A DNA stretch of 64,000 nt from Sphingomonas sp. Mn802worker (GCF_000382485.1 NZ_AORY01000004.1:496001-560000); one strand, 5' to 3'. Shown: positions 9,030-17,361, numbered from the stretch's first letter. The notes: a model not told the origin generated them from the letters alone. Numbers and translations are program-made.

Positions 9030-10334
9030 ATGAACCGCTCGCTCCTGCTCGCCGCGCTCCCGCTCGCCTTTGCTCATCCTGCCGCCGCGGCACCGCGCGA
9101 CGCAGTGTCGAAGGAGCGGATGCGCGCGACGGTTGAGAAGCTGGTCTCATTCGGCACGCGCCACTCGCTGTCGTCGGCGACCGATCCGGTGCGCGGGATC
9201 GGTGCGGCGCGCAACTGGACTGCGGCGCAGTTCGCCGCGCTGTCCCGTGATTGCGGCGGGTGCATCACGACCGAGCGGCTGTCGCGCCGCTTTACCGGGC
9301 CGCGCGCGCCGGACGGCGTCGTGATCGAGGACGTGCTGGGAATGCAGCCGGGCAGCGAGCCGGGCCGCTACGTCATCGTCGGCGCGCACATCGACAGCCG
9401 CGTCACCGACGTGATGAACGTGACCAGCGACGCGCCCGGCGCGAACGACGATGCGTCTGGCGTCGCGCTGGTGCTGGAGGCGGCGCGCATCCTGTCGAAG
9501 AGCAAGTTCAAGGCGACGATCGTCTACGCGGTCTTTTCGGGCGAGGAGCAGGGGTTGTGGGGCGCGACCTTGCTCGCCGACACCGCGAAAGCGCGCGGGT
9601 GGCAGGTCGACGCCATGCTCAACAACGACATCGTCGGCAATTCGGTCGGGCAGGGCGGGGTGGTCGATGCCAATCGCGTGCGCGTCTTCTCCGAAGGGAT
9701 ACGCTCGAGCGAGTCGCTCGCCGAGGACATGGACCGCCGCGCGATCGGCGGCGAGGATGACGGGCCCAGCCGCGCGCTTGCCAAGGCGATCGACGGCATC
9801 GCTGATGCGCTGCCGGGCAAGTTCGATGTCATGCTCGATCGCCGTCCCGATCGCTTCGGGCGCGGCGGCGACCACGAGCCGTTCCTCAAGCTCGGCTTCC
9901 CGGCGGTGCGCTTCTCGGTCGGAGCGGAGAACTGGGATCGCCAGCATCAGGATGTGCGGACCGAGAACGGGCGGGTGTTCGCCGACACGATCGACGGGAT
10001 GGATTTCGACTATTTGGCGAAGGTGACCGCGATCAACGTCGCGACGATCGCGCGCATCGCCGCCGCACCCGCTGCCCCGGCGAATGCGTCGATCGCGGGC
10101 GCGTTGACGCGCGATACGACGGTCAAATGGGCAGCGGTGCCGGGCGCGCGATCCTACCGCGTGCGCTGGCGCGCCAACGACCGGCAGGCGTGGAGCGACG
10201 AGCGGGTCGTGATGGGGGCGACGACGACGCTGTTGAAGAACGTGCCGGTCGACGACCATTTCGTCGGCGTCAGCGCGGTCGGAGCGGACGGCGCGGAGAG
10301 CCTGGTGACGTTCGCCGGGCGTGATCGCGGCTAG
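9030..10334 (+). CDS. Secreted M28-family zinc aminopeptidase
   Basis: A 434-residue exported metallopeptidase. A Sec signal peptide spans about 1-20 (LLLAALPLAFAHPAAAA). Zinc ligands are visible in order: the His/Asp strand GAHIDSR, bridging Asp in ANDDASG, the Glu-Glu pair in FSGEEQGLWG, Asp in NNDIVGN and the final His in GGDHEPF, as in M28 (AmpS/PgcP-like) enzymes. After about residue 350 a short fibronectin-III-like module follows (WAAVPGARSYRVRWR). It probably releases N-terminal amino acids in the periplasm or outside. It has its own unit, convergent with the next gene. Confidence 0.92.
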   Translation: MNRSLLLAALPLAFAHPAAAAPRDAVSKERMRATVEKLVSFGTRHSLSSATDPVRGIGAARNWTAAQFAALSRDCGGCITTERLSRRFTGPRAPDGVVIEDVLGMQPGSEPGRYVIVGAHIDSRVTDVMNVTSDAPGANDDASGVALVLEAARILSKSKFKATIVYAVFSGEEQGLWGATLLADTAKARGWQVDAMLNNDIVGNSVGQGGVVDANRVRVFSEGIRSSESLAEDMDRRAIGGEDDGPSRALAKAIDGIADALPGKFDVMLDRRPDRFGRGGDHEPFLKLGFPAVRFSVGAENWDRQHQDVRTENGRVFADTIDGMDFDYLAKVTAINVATIARIAAAPAAPANASIAGALTRDTTVKWAAVPGARSYRVRWRANDRQAWSDERVVMGATTTLLKNVPVDDHFVGVSAVGADGAESLVTFAGRDRG

Positions 10335-10374
10335 CGTTGCGCATCGCCGCGGATCGGCGCCAGATACGACAACA

Positions 10375-10400
10375 CCGCCCCGCCATGACCGGCGAGGCGG
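10375..10400 (-). terminator. Hairpin at the convergent peptidase/RcnB-like junction
   Basis: A 10-bp stem (CCGCCCCGCC / GGCGAGGCGG) with loop ATGACC. The single C-A mismatch on the plus strand becomes a G-U wobble in minus-strand RNA, so it is better formed in the transcript of the RcnB-like gene. T-rich follow-up is weak. Confidence 0.4.
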
Positions 10401-10427
10401 CGCTCTGCGCAATGATCGATCAGCGGG

Positions 10428-11609
10428 TCAGCAGTTGCACTTGCCCTTGTAGCGATAGCCTTTGTAGCGCTGGCCCTTGGCGTGGCCGTAGGACGCGTCC
10501 TCGTACACCTCTTCCTCGACTGCGTTCGAACCGCCGTTGACGGTGACCGTCGTGATCGTGGTGCCGGGATAATACCAGCCGTTGGCGTAATAGCCGGGTG
10601 ACCCTGCGGTGCTCGACGTGGTGACGACCGCGCCGTTGCTCGCGACCACCGACGGTGCCGGATAGGCGATCTGCGGACCCGGTGCGTAGCCGCGCGGCGG
10701 AGGCGGACCATAGCCCGCGCCTTCGGTGCCGTAATAGGTCACGCCCGAATAGGTCGTGCCGGCATAGTCGCCGCCGTAGTGACCCTGCTGGTAGGCGACG
10801 GTCGGTGCCCCGGGGGCGCTGCGGCCGCCCGGCGCGGGGTAGGGCGCTCCGTAGCCCGGGCCCGGCCCGACCGGCGGCGCGACGGGCACGCGGCCGGCGC
10901 GATCGTTGCGGTCGATCTCGCGGCCGACCAGCGCACCAGCGCCCGCACCGATCGCAGTGCCGAGCAGGCGATTGCCGCGCCCGGCGATGACGTTGCCGGC
11001 AACGCCGCCCGCAACCCCGCCGATCACGGCGCCACCAAGCCCACCGTCGCGGTCGCGCGTCGCGTACGGTCCGGCGCCGTAGCTTGCGCCGTAACCCGGG
11101 TAGCCGCCGTCATCGCGATAGGTGTAATCGACACCCTGGCCGTCGAACTGATCCCAGCCGATGCCACCGACGCTGTCGTAAACCGATCCGCGTCCGTCGA
11201 CGAGCACCGCGTCGTCATAATAGCGCGACCAGCTGTATCCTGCCGGGGGCGCGTACAGGCCGTAATTGGACCAGTCATTGACATACCAGTTCGGCGAGAC
11301 CCAGTAGCCCGGCAGCACGAAGCCGCGCACCGGCCGGCGATAGGCGCTCCAGCCTCCCGGCGCGCGCATCCCGCCCCACCAGCGGTTGCTGATATGACCG
11401 CCCCAGCGTGGGCGGCAGCCGCCGAGGCAGGAATTGCCGCCGATCGGGCGTGGACCGTTCCAACTGCCTGGTCGCGGTGCGTTCCAGCCGCCCTGCTTCG
11501 GTCCGCTCCAGCCTCCCGGCCGCATCGGGGCCATGCCGCCGCGCGGATCGGCATCGGCGGGCACGGCCATCATGGTGGCGGCGGTGGCGGCGATCATCAG
11601 CATGCGCAT
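10428..11609 (-). CDS. Secreted RcnB-domain / glycine-zipper protein
   Basis: A 393-residue exported protein. A signal peptide is at about 1-21 (LMIAATAATMMAVPADA). A Pro/Gly/Trp-rich repeat tract follows (GGWSGPKQGGWNAPRPGSW). A region near 80-135 (GFVLPGYWVSPNWYVNDWSNYGLYAPPAGYSW) matches the RcnB-type periplasmic domain. A glycine zipper lies near 190-230 (GGAVIGGVAGGVAGNVIAG ... GTAIGAGAGALVG) as in 17-kDa surface-antigen-like proteins. The tail is Gly/Tyr/Pro-rich and ends KGYRYKGKCNC. RcnB proteins modulate Ni/Co homeostasis in enterobacteria, but fusion to a glycine zipper suggests an envelope/outer-membrane role here. Confidence 0.8.
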   Translation of the reverse strand: MRMLMIAATAATMMAVPADADPRGGMAPMRPGGWSGPKQGGWNAPRPGSWNGPRPIGGNSCLGGCRPRWGGHISNRWWGGMRAPGGWSAYRRPVRGFVLPGYWVSPNWYVNDWSNYGLYAPPAGYSWSRYYDDAVLVDGRGSVYDSVGGIGWDQFDGQGVDYTYRDDGGYPGYGASYGAGPYATRDRDGGLGGAVIGGVAGGVAGNVIAGRGNRLLGTAIGAGAGALVGREIDRNDRAGRVPVAPPVGPGPGYGAPYPAPGGRSAPGAPTVAYQQGHYGGDYAGTTYSGVTYYGTEGAGYGPPPPRGYAPGPQIAYPAPSVVASNGAVVTTSSTAGSPGYYANGWYYPGTTITTVTVNGGSNAVEEEVYEDASYGHAKGQRYKGYRYKGKCNC

Positions 11610-11660
11610 GGCCGTTCATTCCCCTGTAAGGTGCATTGCGCGATCGAACGCGCTTCACGT

Positions 11661-11675
11661 TTACCGGTTGCTTAC
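11661..11675. repeat. Direct repeat TTACC-N6-TTACC upstream of RcnB-like gene
   Basis: TTACCGGTTGCTTAC(C) lies about 50 bp upstream of the RcnB/glycine-zipper start. Half-sites are spaced as in a CtrA box (4-N7-4) but read TTAC instead of TTAA. A similar element occurs at 48943-48957. On the minus strand the same region also holds GCAAC-N16-CGTT (11671 down to 11647), one mismatch from an EcfG promoter. Confidence 0.35.
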
Positions 11676-11753
11676 CAAGCGCCAGATCGTCTCGCCACTG
11701 CAACGACCGTCCCGAAGTGGTGCAGGCGCGCAGACGGACATCAACCCTGTTCG

Positions 11754-12248
11754 TTAGGCAGCCGCACCTGCGATCCGCGGCGCGAGCAGCGTCATCAACC
11801 GCTCGCACCCCGCTGCATCCTGCTCATCAAAACGGCCGGGTGACGGACTGTCGAGATCGAGCACCCCGATCAACCGGTCGCCGAGCGTGATCGGCACCAC
11901 CAGCTCGGACGCACTCGCCGCGTCGCAGGCGATATGGCCGGGGAAGGCATGCACGTCGTCAACGCGCTGCGTCGTCCGCGTCGCTGCTGCCGCGCCGCAC
12001 ACGCCCGCACCCATCGCGATGCGGATGCACGCCGCCTTGCCCTGAAACGGACCCAGAACGAGACCGCCGTCGACCATGCGGTAGAAGCCCGACCAGTTGA
12101 GATCCGGCAGATATTGCCAGATCAGCGCCGCGGCATTCGCCATGTTCGCGATCGCATCGGGCTCGTCGGCGGTCAGCGCGTCAAGCGCGGCGTACAGGTC
12201 GTGGTAGAGCTCGTCCTTGGAGCCGGCGGACACGTCAAAGGCATACAT
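11754..12248 (-). CDS. msrC: Free methionine-(R)-sulfoxide reductase (GAF domain)
   Basis: Cytoplasmic GAF-fold enzyme of 164 residues that reduces free methionine-(R)-sulfoxide with thioredoxin. The three functional cysteines of the family are all present: Cys73 in FQGKAACIRI, Cys84 in GAGVCGAAA and Cys108 in FPGHIACDAAS. These segments follow the E. coli YebR pattern. The ATG at 12248 gives the usual N-terminus; the frame is open for much longer upstream, but that part overlaps the divergent gene. It is divergent from a secreted-protein gene across 97 bp. Confidence 0.94.
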   Translation of the reverse strand: MYAFDVSAGSKDELYHDLYAALDALTADEPDAIANMANAAALIWQYLPDLNWSGFYRMVDGGLVLGPFQGKAACIRIAMGAGVCGAAAATRTTQRVDDVHAFPGHIACDAASASELVVPITLGDRLIGVLDLDSPSPGRFDEQDAAGCERLMTLLAPRIAGAAA

Positions 12249-12345
12249 GTGCGCGATGTAGAAGCGCGGTCGCGCAGATGCCAGCGGCTGCGGGCAGGAA
12301 GGAACGGCGCTGGCGTTCGCATGCGACGCTTCGTAGCATCGCACC

Positions 12346-13566
12346 ATGACTCTTCTCTGCACCCGCCTGCCGCTGCTGGCGCTCACCGCATCGCTCACGC
12401 TCGGTATGGCACCGCCCTCCGAGGATAACAGCGACGTCACGTTGTTGCCTGGACCGGTCGTGGCGCAAGCTGATGCGCCACCCAGCATGAAGAACAAGTT
12501 GGCCGATTTGGCGAACGTCGATCCGGTGGCGATCCTGCCGGTGAGTGCCGCAGAGTCGATGCAGACGATGGGCGACATACAGGCACTTAGTCTGTTCGGT
12601 CGCGAAGATCTGATCGCCGAGCGCAGCAGCAACTATCACGCGAACGGATGTGCCGCCCTGATCGACGGGGGCGATGTGCTGGATGAGATCGCCCGGCGCG
12701 CGAAGCTGACAAGAATAGTCATCGTCAACGAAAGCCATGAGCGATCGGAACATCGCGGCTTTACCGCCGAGGTTGCGGCGTTGCTGCGTCCACTCGGCTA
12801 CGACATCTTTGCGGCGGAGACATTCTCGAACCCAGAGCCGGGGCAACAAGGCTTCCTGCCCTCGTTCATCACGCAACCGGGGCAAGCCTATCTTTCGGAC
12901 GGAGATGGTTATTATACGACCGAGGCTGGCTATGGTCGGCTGACAAGACGTGTGAAGGCGCTTGGCTATCGACTGCTCCCGTTCGAGATCACTTTTGATA
13001 AATTGACGAAGATCAAAGGCGGGCGCGATGAACAGGTTGCGGTGCGCGAGGAGGAAGAGGCGACCAACCTCGCCGCGATCATCAAGGCAAATGCAAACGC
13101 GAAGCTGCTCGTTCACGTCGGATATTCCCACGCTGCTGAAACGCCGCGAAAAAATGGCGAGCGCTGGATGGCCGCACGGTTGAAGGCGAAGACCGGCATC
13201 GATCCGCTGACGATCTCGCAGACGACCTGCCGCGGGGGTGGTGCGACGCGCCGGCTGGCGGCGCTACCGGCGGACGAGCCCGCGGGCACGTTCGATCTCG
13301 TGGTCGATCACCCGACCGCCACCTTCGTGCGCGGGCGACCGACCTGGCGGCAGCGCGCGGGCGACCGCGTGGTGACGATACCGGCCGAGCTCAGGCCAAG
13401 CTCGGGCTGGCGCGTGATCGAGGCGCGTCCGGTCGGCGAGCCGGTGACCTCGATTCCGATGGACCGGGTTGCGATCCGCGCGGACGAGGATGTCGCGCTG
13501 ATGCTGCCGCCCGGCCGCTATCAGCTGCGCGCGATCGACGTGCCGTACGTCAAGCCGGCGGCTTGA
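12346..13566 (+). CDS. Secreted protein of unknown function, EreA/ChaN-like fold
   Basis: A 406-residue protein with a signal peptide (LPLLALTASLTLGMA). The segment RIVIVNESHERSEHRGFTAEVAALLRPLGYDIFAAETF resembles the conserved core of erythromycin-esterase-like/ChaN/TIKI hydrolases, where a Glu-x-x-His motif and a later Glu form the active site. A second His lies in LLVHVGYSHAAETPRKNG. Function is not assignable. Roughly 12580-13160 looks less GC-rich and less codon-biased than the neighbours, hinting at a more recent or more variable gene. A long antisense reading frame overlaps it but lacks a plausible product. Confidence 0.7.
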   Translation: MTLLCTRLPLLALTASLTLGMAPPSEDNSDVTLLPGPVVAQADAPPSMKNKLADLANVDPVAILPVSAAESMQTMGDIQALSLFGREDLIAERSSNYHANGCAALIDGGDVLDEIARRAKLTRIVIVNESHERSEHRGFTAEVAALLRPLGYDIFAAETFSNPEPGQQGFLPSFITQPGQAYLSDGDGYYTTEAGYGRLTRRVKALGYRLLPFEITFDKLTKIKGGRDEQVAVREEEEATNLAAIIKANANAKLLVHVGYSHAAETPRKNGERWMAARLKAKTGIDPLTISQTTCRGGGATRRLAALPADEPAGTFDLVVDHPTATFVRGRPTWRQRAGDRVVTIPAELRPSSGWRVIEARPVGEPVTSIPMDRVAIRADEDVALMLPPGRYQLRAIDVPYVKPAA

Positions 13567-13569
13567 AGC

Positions 13570-13968
13570 TCAGTCCAGCCGGACCTTGCCGCGGCCGGCC
13601 TTGACCGCGCTGCGGCCCTTCTTCTCGTCGACGCGGCGAGCCTTGGCGGCGCGGGTGGGCTTAGTTTTCACCCGGCGAGCCTCGCGCTTCTCTGCCTCGG
13701 CGAGCAGCTCAGCCAGTCGTTGGCGCGCGTCCTGCCGGTTCGCCTCCTGCGTACGATAGCGCCGCGCGACGAGCACCAGCGTTCCGCTCGCGGTCAGGCG
13801 GCTGCCCGCCAGCACCTTCAATCGGCGGTAGGTCTCCGGCGACAGGCCCAGGCGGAACACGTCCACGCGCAGCTGGCACGCGGTCGCGACCTTGTTGACG
13901 TTCTGCCCGCCGGGCCCGGTCGCGGCGAGGAAGCGCTCGTCCAGCGCGTCCTCCGGCACTTCAACCAT
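13570..13968 (-). CDS. arfB: Alternative ribosome-rescue factor ArfB (YaeJ)
   Basis: Peptidyl-tRNA hydrolase of 132 residues that rescues stalled ribosomes without a codon in the A site. The release-factor GGQ motif is at 20-22 (TGPGGQNVNKVAT). There is no codon-recognition domain, and a long basic C-terminal tail (REARRVKTKPTRAAKARR... KGRSAVKAGRGK) is the part that enters the empty mRNA channel. ATG 13968 overlaps the stop of the upstream pseudouridine synthase gene by 8 bp, implying translational coupling; a start 15 bp further upstream is also possible. Confidence 0.93.
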   Translation of the reverse strand: MVEVPEDALDERFLAATGPGGQNVNKVATACQLRVDVFRLGLSPETYRRLKVLAGSRLTASGTLVLVARRYRTQEANRQDARQRLAELLAEAEKREARRVKTKPTRAAKARRVDEKKGRSAVKAGRGKVRLD

Positions 13969-14611
13969 CGAAGCCCAGCGCACGGAAGCGGTCGGGCCAT
14001 GGTGCGGCTGCGACGATCGGCTCCTTCGTGCCGCGCGGCACCGTCAACGCCGCCGCGTGAAGCATCGTGCCGCCCTTGTGCGCGGTGCCATAGGTCGGGT
14101 CGCCGGTGACGGGGAGCCCGAGCCCTTCGAGTGCGTGGACGCGGATCTGGTGCGTGCGCCCGGTCTCGGGCCGGAACTCGACGAGCGCGCGGCCGTCGTG
14201 CGTGCCGAGCAGCGTCCAGGCGGTGCGCGCAGCCTTGCCTTTCGCGTCACCCGTCATCCACCAGCCGCGTTCCGCGGTCGAGCGCTTGGCGAGCGGGAGG
14301 TCGATGATGCCTTGCGTCCCTTCCGGCACGCCGTCGAGGATGGCAAGATAGCGCTTCTCCACCGTGCCGGCCTCGAACGCCTGCTGGAACCGCGCGTGCG
14401 CCTTGGGGTTGCGTGACAGAAGCAGGCAGCCACTGGTGTCGCGATCGAGCCGGTGGACCGGCTGCGGCCAGCGCTGGAAGCCGAAGGTCAGGGAGTTCAG
14501 GTGATTTTCAAGGCTGATCGCGCCATCGCGCGGCCGATCGACAGGAAGCCCGGCGGGCTTGTCGATCACCAGCGCCTCGCCATCCAGAAACAATACGCGT
14601 TCACCAAGCAT
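13961..14611 (-). CDS. RluA-family pseudouridine synthase
   Basis: A 216-residue pseudouridine synthase without an S4 domain, like the smaller TruC/RluA types. The catalytic Asp56 sits in VHRLDRDTSG. Further family motifs are IDKPAGLPV near the start, EKRYLAILDG and the C-terminal RTHQIRVH. It isomerises uridine in rRNA or tRNA; the exact target cannot be read from sequence. It heads a two-gene unit with arfB, fitting a translation-related pair. Its ATG is only 3 bp from the proposed GTG of the divergent VanY-like gene. Confidence 0.9.
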   Translation of the reverse strand: MLGERVLFLDGEALVIDKPAGLPVDRPRDGAISLENHLNSLTFGFQRWPQPVHRLDRDTSGCLLLSRNPKAHARFQQAFEAGTVEKRYLAILDGVPEGTQGIIDLPLAKRSTAERGWWMTGDAKGKAARTAWTLLGTHDGRALVEFRPETGRTHQIRVHALEGLGLPVTGDPTYGTAHKGGTMLHAAALTVPRGTKEPIVAAAPWPDRFRALGFDG

Positions 14612-14614
14612 GGT

Positions 14615-15394
14615 GTGCGCTCTGCCACCGCGCGGGCGCGGCGGCTAGTGCTGGCGACCGCGGTCATGGTGATCGCGCTGCCTGCGAGCGCGGAGGTCTG
14701 CAATGGCGCGCCGCCGGCGATTGCGGGCGATGGTCGCGTGCTGGGGCATCTGCCCTACGGCGACGCGCCGCCCGATGAGCTGGTCGCGGTGCCGGCCGAT
14801 CTGGCCGTGAGAGGGTGCGCGGTACGGCGCGACGTGCTGCCCGATCTCGAACGTCTGCTGCACGCGGCGGCGATCGACCCGGCGGTGGGCGGGCGCATCC
14901 TGGCGCTATCGTGTCACCGCACGCTGACGCGGCAAGGCGGCGTGTTCTGTCGTGAGCCGTCGACCGAGGCCGGGACTCGCGCCGTGTCGGTCGCACCCCC
15001 GGGACATAGCGAGCACGCGACCGGCTACGCGCTCGACTTCGCCTTTCGTCCGCGCGTCAACGATTGTCCCGACGCGGAGGCGTGCATCGCCGCCACGCCC
15101 GCCTTCCGATGGTTGCGGGCGAACGCGCCGCGCTACGGGTTCGAGATGTCGTTCCCGGTCAGCAACGCACAGGGCGTGAAGTGGGAGCCGTGGCACTGGC
15201 GCTGGGTCGGCACCAGTGCTGGCGAACCGGGAGCAGCGCGCGCACGAGCGCTGTTCGCGACCGCGCGGCGTCGCTTTCCCGCCTCTCCGGGGATCGATAC
15301 CGCAATCGAGGTCGCGAACGTGACGCCACCCCCGACCTACCTGTCACTGCCTCCCTTTACCGACGCGCGAGCGAAACGGCGGCGGCGTCGCTGA
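14615..15394 (+). CDS. VanY-type D-alanyl-D-alanine carboxypeptidase, secreted
   Basis: A 259-residue peptidase of the M15/VanY family acting on peptidoglycan. The zinc-site motifs are GHSEHATGYALDF (SxHxxGxAxD) and EPWHWRWV (ExxHWR). Cysteines (VCNGAPP, RGCAVRR, LSCHRTL, VFCREP, NDCPDAEACI) suggest disulfides. With the GTG at 14615 the N-terminus VRSATARARRLVLATAVMVIALPASAEV is a good signal peptide with a basic n-region. That start lies 3 bp from the divergent RluA-type ATG with no visible Shine-Dalgarno, so the start remains uncertain; later GTG or ATG candidates lose the n-region. Confidence 0.85.
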   Translation: MRSATARARRLVLATAVMVIALPASAEVCNGAPPAIAGDGRVLGHLPYGDAPPDELVAVPADLAVRGCAVRRDVLPDLERLLHAAAIDPAVGGRILALSCHRTLTRQGGVFCREPSTEAGTRAVSVAPPGHSEHATGYALDFAFRPRVNDCPDAEACIAATPAFRWLRANAPRYGFEMSFPVSNAQGVKWEPWHWRWVGTSAGEPGAARARALFATARRRFPASPGIDTAIEVANVTPPPTYLSLPPFTDARAKRRRRR

Positions 15395-15496
15395 TTAAAG
15401 CGGATGGGTCGGGCGCGTGACTACACGTAAGGAACAACGGATCGACAGACCGACTGAAAGGTGGAAAGGTAACCCAAGCTGACACAGGAGGCATAA

Positions 15497-15784
15497 ATGC
15501 GTAAGGTTCTGCTCGCGGCCGCTCTCTCGATGCTGGGATATGGTTCGGCGATGGCGCAGGTGATCGCTTCGCCGCCGGAGGCGTTTCCGAACACCACCAC
15601 GATGCCGCCGCAGGTCGCGTTCAACTTGTACAAGGCAAGCATGCTGAAATTGCGCGACGAAGCTCGCGCGCTACAGCGGGCCGATGGCGGCACGCTGTCG
15701 GCGGAACATGACGCCGAAATCCAGCGCAAAATCGACCGCGCGACCATCACCTTTCACCGGCGCGTCGGCGGTTTGTCGTTCTGA
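15497..15784 (+). CDS. Small secreted protein, unknown
   Basis: A 95-residue protein behind an excellent ribosome-binding site (AGGAGG, 6 nt before the ATG). Signal peptide about 1-20 (KVLLAAALSMLGYGSAMAQ), then a mature part of about 75 residues with an amphipathic, charged helix-rich C-terminal half (LYKASMLKLRDEARALQRADGG ... DAEIQRKIDRATITFHRR). No family recognised. Probably periplasmic. It stands alone between the VanY-like gene and convergent wrbA. Confidence 0.8.
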   Translation: MRKVLLAAALSMLGYGSAMAQVIASPPEAFPNTTTMPPQVAFNLYKASMLKLRDEARALQRADGGTLSAEHDAEIQRKIDRATITFHRRVGGLSF

Positions 15785-15844
15785 GACGAAGAGCGGTGAA
15801 CGTCCGGTAAACGCGCGTTGGTACGATAATTCAACAGATAGTGA

Positions 15845-15870
15845 GGGGGAGCAGACGGCGCCGCTCCCCC
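15845..15870 (-). terminator. Hairpin downstream of wrbA
   Basis: Perfect 8-bp stem (GGGGGAGC / GCTCCCCC) with a 10-nt loop, starting 7 bp past the wrbA stop. It lies between convergent genes; T-run is weak on the minus strand. Confidence 0.5.
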
Positions 15871-15877
15871 CGACCGA

Positions 15878-16477
15878 TCACTTCAACTTTGCAGCCATCT
15901 CGGCGATGCGCTTGCCCTGGTAGCGTGCGCCCTCGAGCTCGGTCTGATGCGGCTGACGGCTGCCGTCGCCATCGGCGATGGTCGATGCGCCATATGGGGT
16001 ACCGCCGAGGACTTCGGTCACACCCATCTGGCCCTTGAAGCCGTAGTCGAGCCCGACGATCACCATGCCGTGATGCAGCAGGTTGGTCAGGATCGAGAAC
16101 AGCGTCGTCTCCTGCCCGCCGTGCTGGCTGGCGGTCGAGGTGAACGCGCCGCCGATCTTGCCGACGAGCGCGCCGCGCATCCACAGTCCGCCGGTGGTGT
16201 CCCAGAACGCGGCCATCTGGCTCGGCATCCGGCCGTAGCGCGTGGGCGCGCCGACGATGATGGCGTCATAGTCGGCGAGTGCGTCGGGCCCCTCGATCTC
16301 GGGATGCGCGGTGTCGGTCTTGAAGTGCGCGGCCGTCACCACCTCGGCCGGTGCGGTTTCGGCGACGCGGCGGATGTCGACCTCCGCACCGCCCGCGCGC
16401 GCGCCCGCGGCGACCGCGTCGGCCATCTGCTCGATATGGCCGTAGGAAGAATAATACAGCACGAGTACCTTCGTCAT
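15878..16477 (-). CDS. wrbA: NAD(P)H:quinone oxidoreductase WrbA
   Basis: Flavodoxin-like FMN enzyme (type IV quinone reductase) of 199 residues giving two-electron quinone reduction against oxidative stress. The FMN phosphate loop [13 protein letters not shown] is at about 9-21, [13 protein letters not shown] near 80, [13 protein letters not shown] near 115 and the C-terminal [15 protein letters not shown] is a WrbA signature. The ATG at 16477 fits the family N-terminus [10 protein letters not shown]. It lies downstream of pirin on the same strand with an 84-bp gap that contains a small hairpin (CCCGGC/GCCGGG, 16514-16531). Confidence 0.95.
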   Translation of the reverse strand: MTKVLVLYYSSYGHIEQMADAVAAGARAGGAEVDIRRVAETAPAEVVTAAHFKTDTAHPEIEGPDALADYDAIIVGAPTRYGRMPSQMAAFWDTTGGLWMRGALVGKIGGAFTSTASQHGGQETTLFSILTNLLHHGMVIVGLDYGFKGQMGVTEVLGGTPYGASTIADGDGSRQPHQTELEGARYQGKRIAEMAAKLK

Positions 16478-16561
16478 GGCGCTTTCCTTGGTGTTGATGG
16501 TCAGAGAAACGGTCCCGGCGACAATGCCGGGCGCGGGTGTCGGTTCAGTAGGCACGGTCGA

Positions 16562-17284
16562 TCAGAGCGAGTCGACCAGCACCAGTTCGGCGTCGTCCAG
16601 CGCGGTGATGGTGATCGTCTGTCCGCCAGAGATCGCAAGGCCATCGCGCGCCGGGTAGCGTTCGCCGTCGATCTCGATCGTGCCGGTGGCGGGAACCAGG
16701 TAGGCGTGGCGACCCGCAGCGACCTCGTGGCTGACCTGCTCGCCCGCTCTCACGGTCGCGGCGAGCACGCGCGCTTCCGCGCGGATCGGCAGGGCGTCGC
16801 CGTCGTCGGCGAAGCCGCTGGCGAGCGTCACGAAGCGCCCGGACCGTTCTCCCTTCGGGAAGGGCTTGGCACCCCACGACGGGCTGCCACCGGTGCGCGT
16901 CGGCTCGATCCAGATCTGGAACAGCGTCGTCGGCTCCGCCTCGAGGTTGTATTCGGCGTGGCGAACGCCCGAGCCGGCGCTCATCACCTGCACGTCGCCC
17001 GCGGCGGTGCGGCCGGTGTTGCCCATCGAGTCCTTGTGCGTGATCGCACCCGAGCGGACGTAGGTGATGATCTCCATGTCGCGGTGCGGGTGCGGCGGAA
17101 AGCCGCTGTTCGGCGCGATCGTGTCGTCGTTCCACACGCGGATCGCGCCCCAGCTCATGCGATCGGGATCGTAGTAGTTCGCGAAGGAAAAATGGTGTCG
17201 CGCGTCGAGCCAGCCATGGTCGGCATGACCGAGCGATGAGAAGGGACGGCGCTCGATGCGGGCCGCAACTGCTGTGTCGGTCAT
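16562..17284 (-). CDS. Pirin family protein
   Basis: Bicupin protein of 240 residues. The metal ligands of pirins are visible: His-x-His in FPPHPHRDMEI and His-x-Glu in SGVRHAEYN. Family members include quercetin 2,3-dioxygenases and redox-linked regulators. ATG at 17284 (MTDTAVAARIERRPF). It is transcribed away from a LysR gene over a perfect inverted repeat, with wrbA behind it. This pirin-wrbA-LysR arrangement suggests a quinone/flavonoid- or electrophile-responsive detoxification unit. Confidence 0.92.
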   Translation of the reverse strand: MTDTAVAARIERRPFSSLGHADHGWLDARHHFSFANYYDPDRMSWGAIRVWNDDTIAPNSGFPPHPHRDMEIITYVRSGAITHKDSMGNTGRTAAGDVQVMSAGSGVRHAEYNLEAEPTTLFQIWIEPTRTGGSPSWGAKPFPKGERSGRFVTLASGFADDGDALPIRAEARVLAATVRAGEQVSHEVAAGRHAYLVPATGTIEIDGERYPARDGLAISGGQTITITALDDAELVLVDSL

Positions 17285-17337
17285 GATGGCCTCCGTTGTT
17301 GCCGCCAAGATAAGCGGACGATACACACGCTAAAACC

Positions 17338-17361
17338 GAAACGATCGAAACAGATCGTTTC
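17338..17361. promoter_or_regulatory. Inverted-repeat operator between pirin and LysR genes
   Basis: GAAACGATC-GAAACA-GATCGTTTC is a perfect 9-bp inverted repeat with a 6-nt spacer in the 92-bp divergent intergenic region. LysR-type regulators usually bind such dyads next to their own gene, so this is the probable operator for both directions. It ends 15 bp before the LysR start, which suits autorepression. Confidence 0.7.

Noticed and set aside
12235..13131. Minus-strand frame overlapping the secreted EreA-like gene
   Set aside because: The plus-strand product has a signal peptide and hydrolase-like motifs; the minus product has none and would overlap the msrC start.
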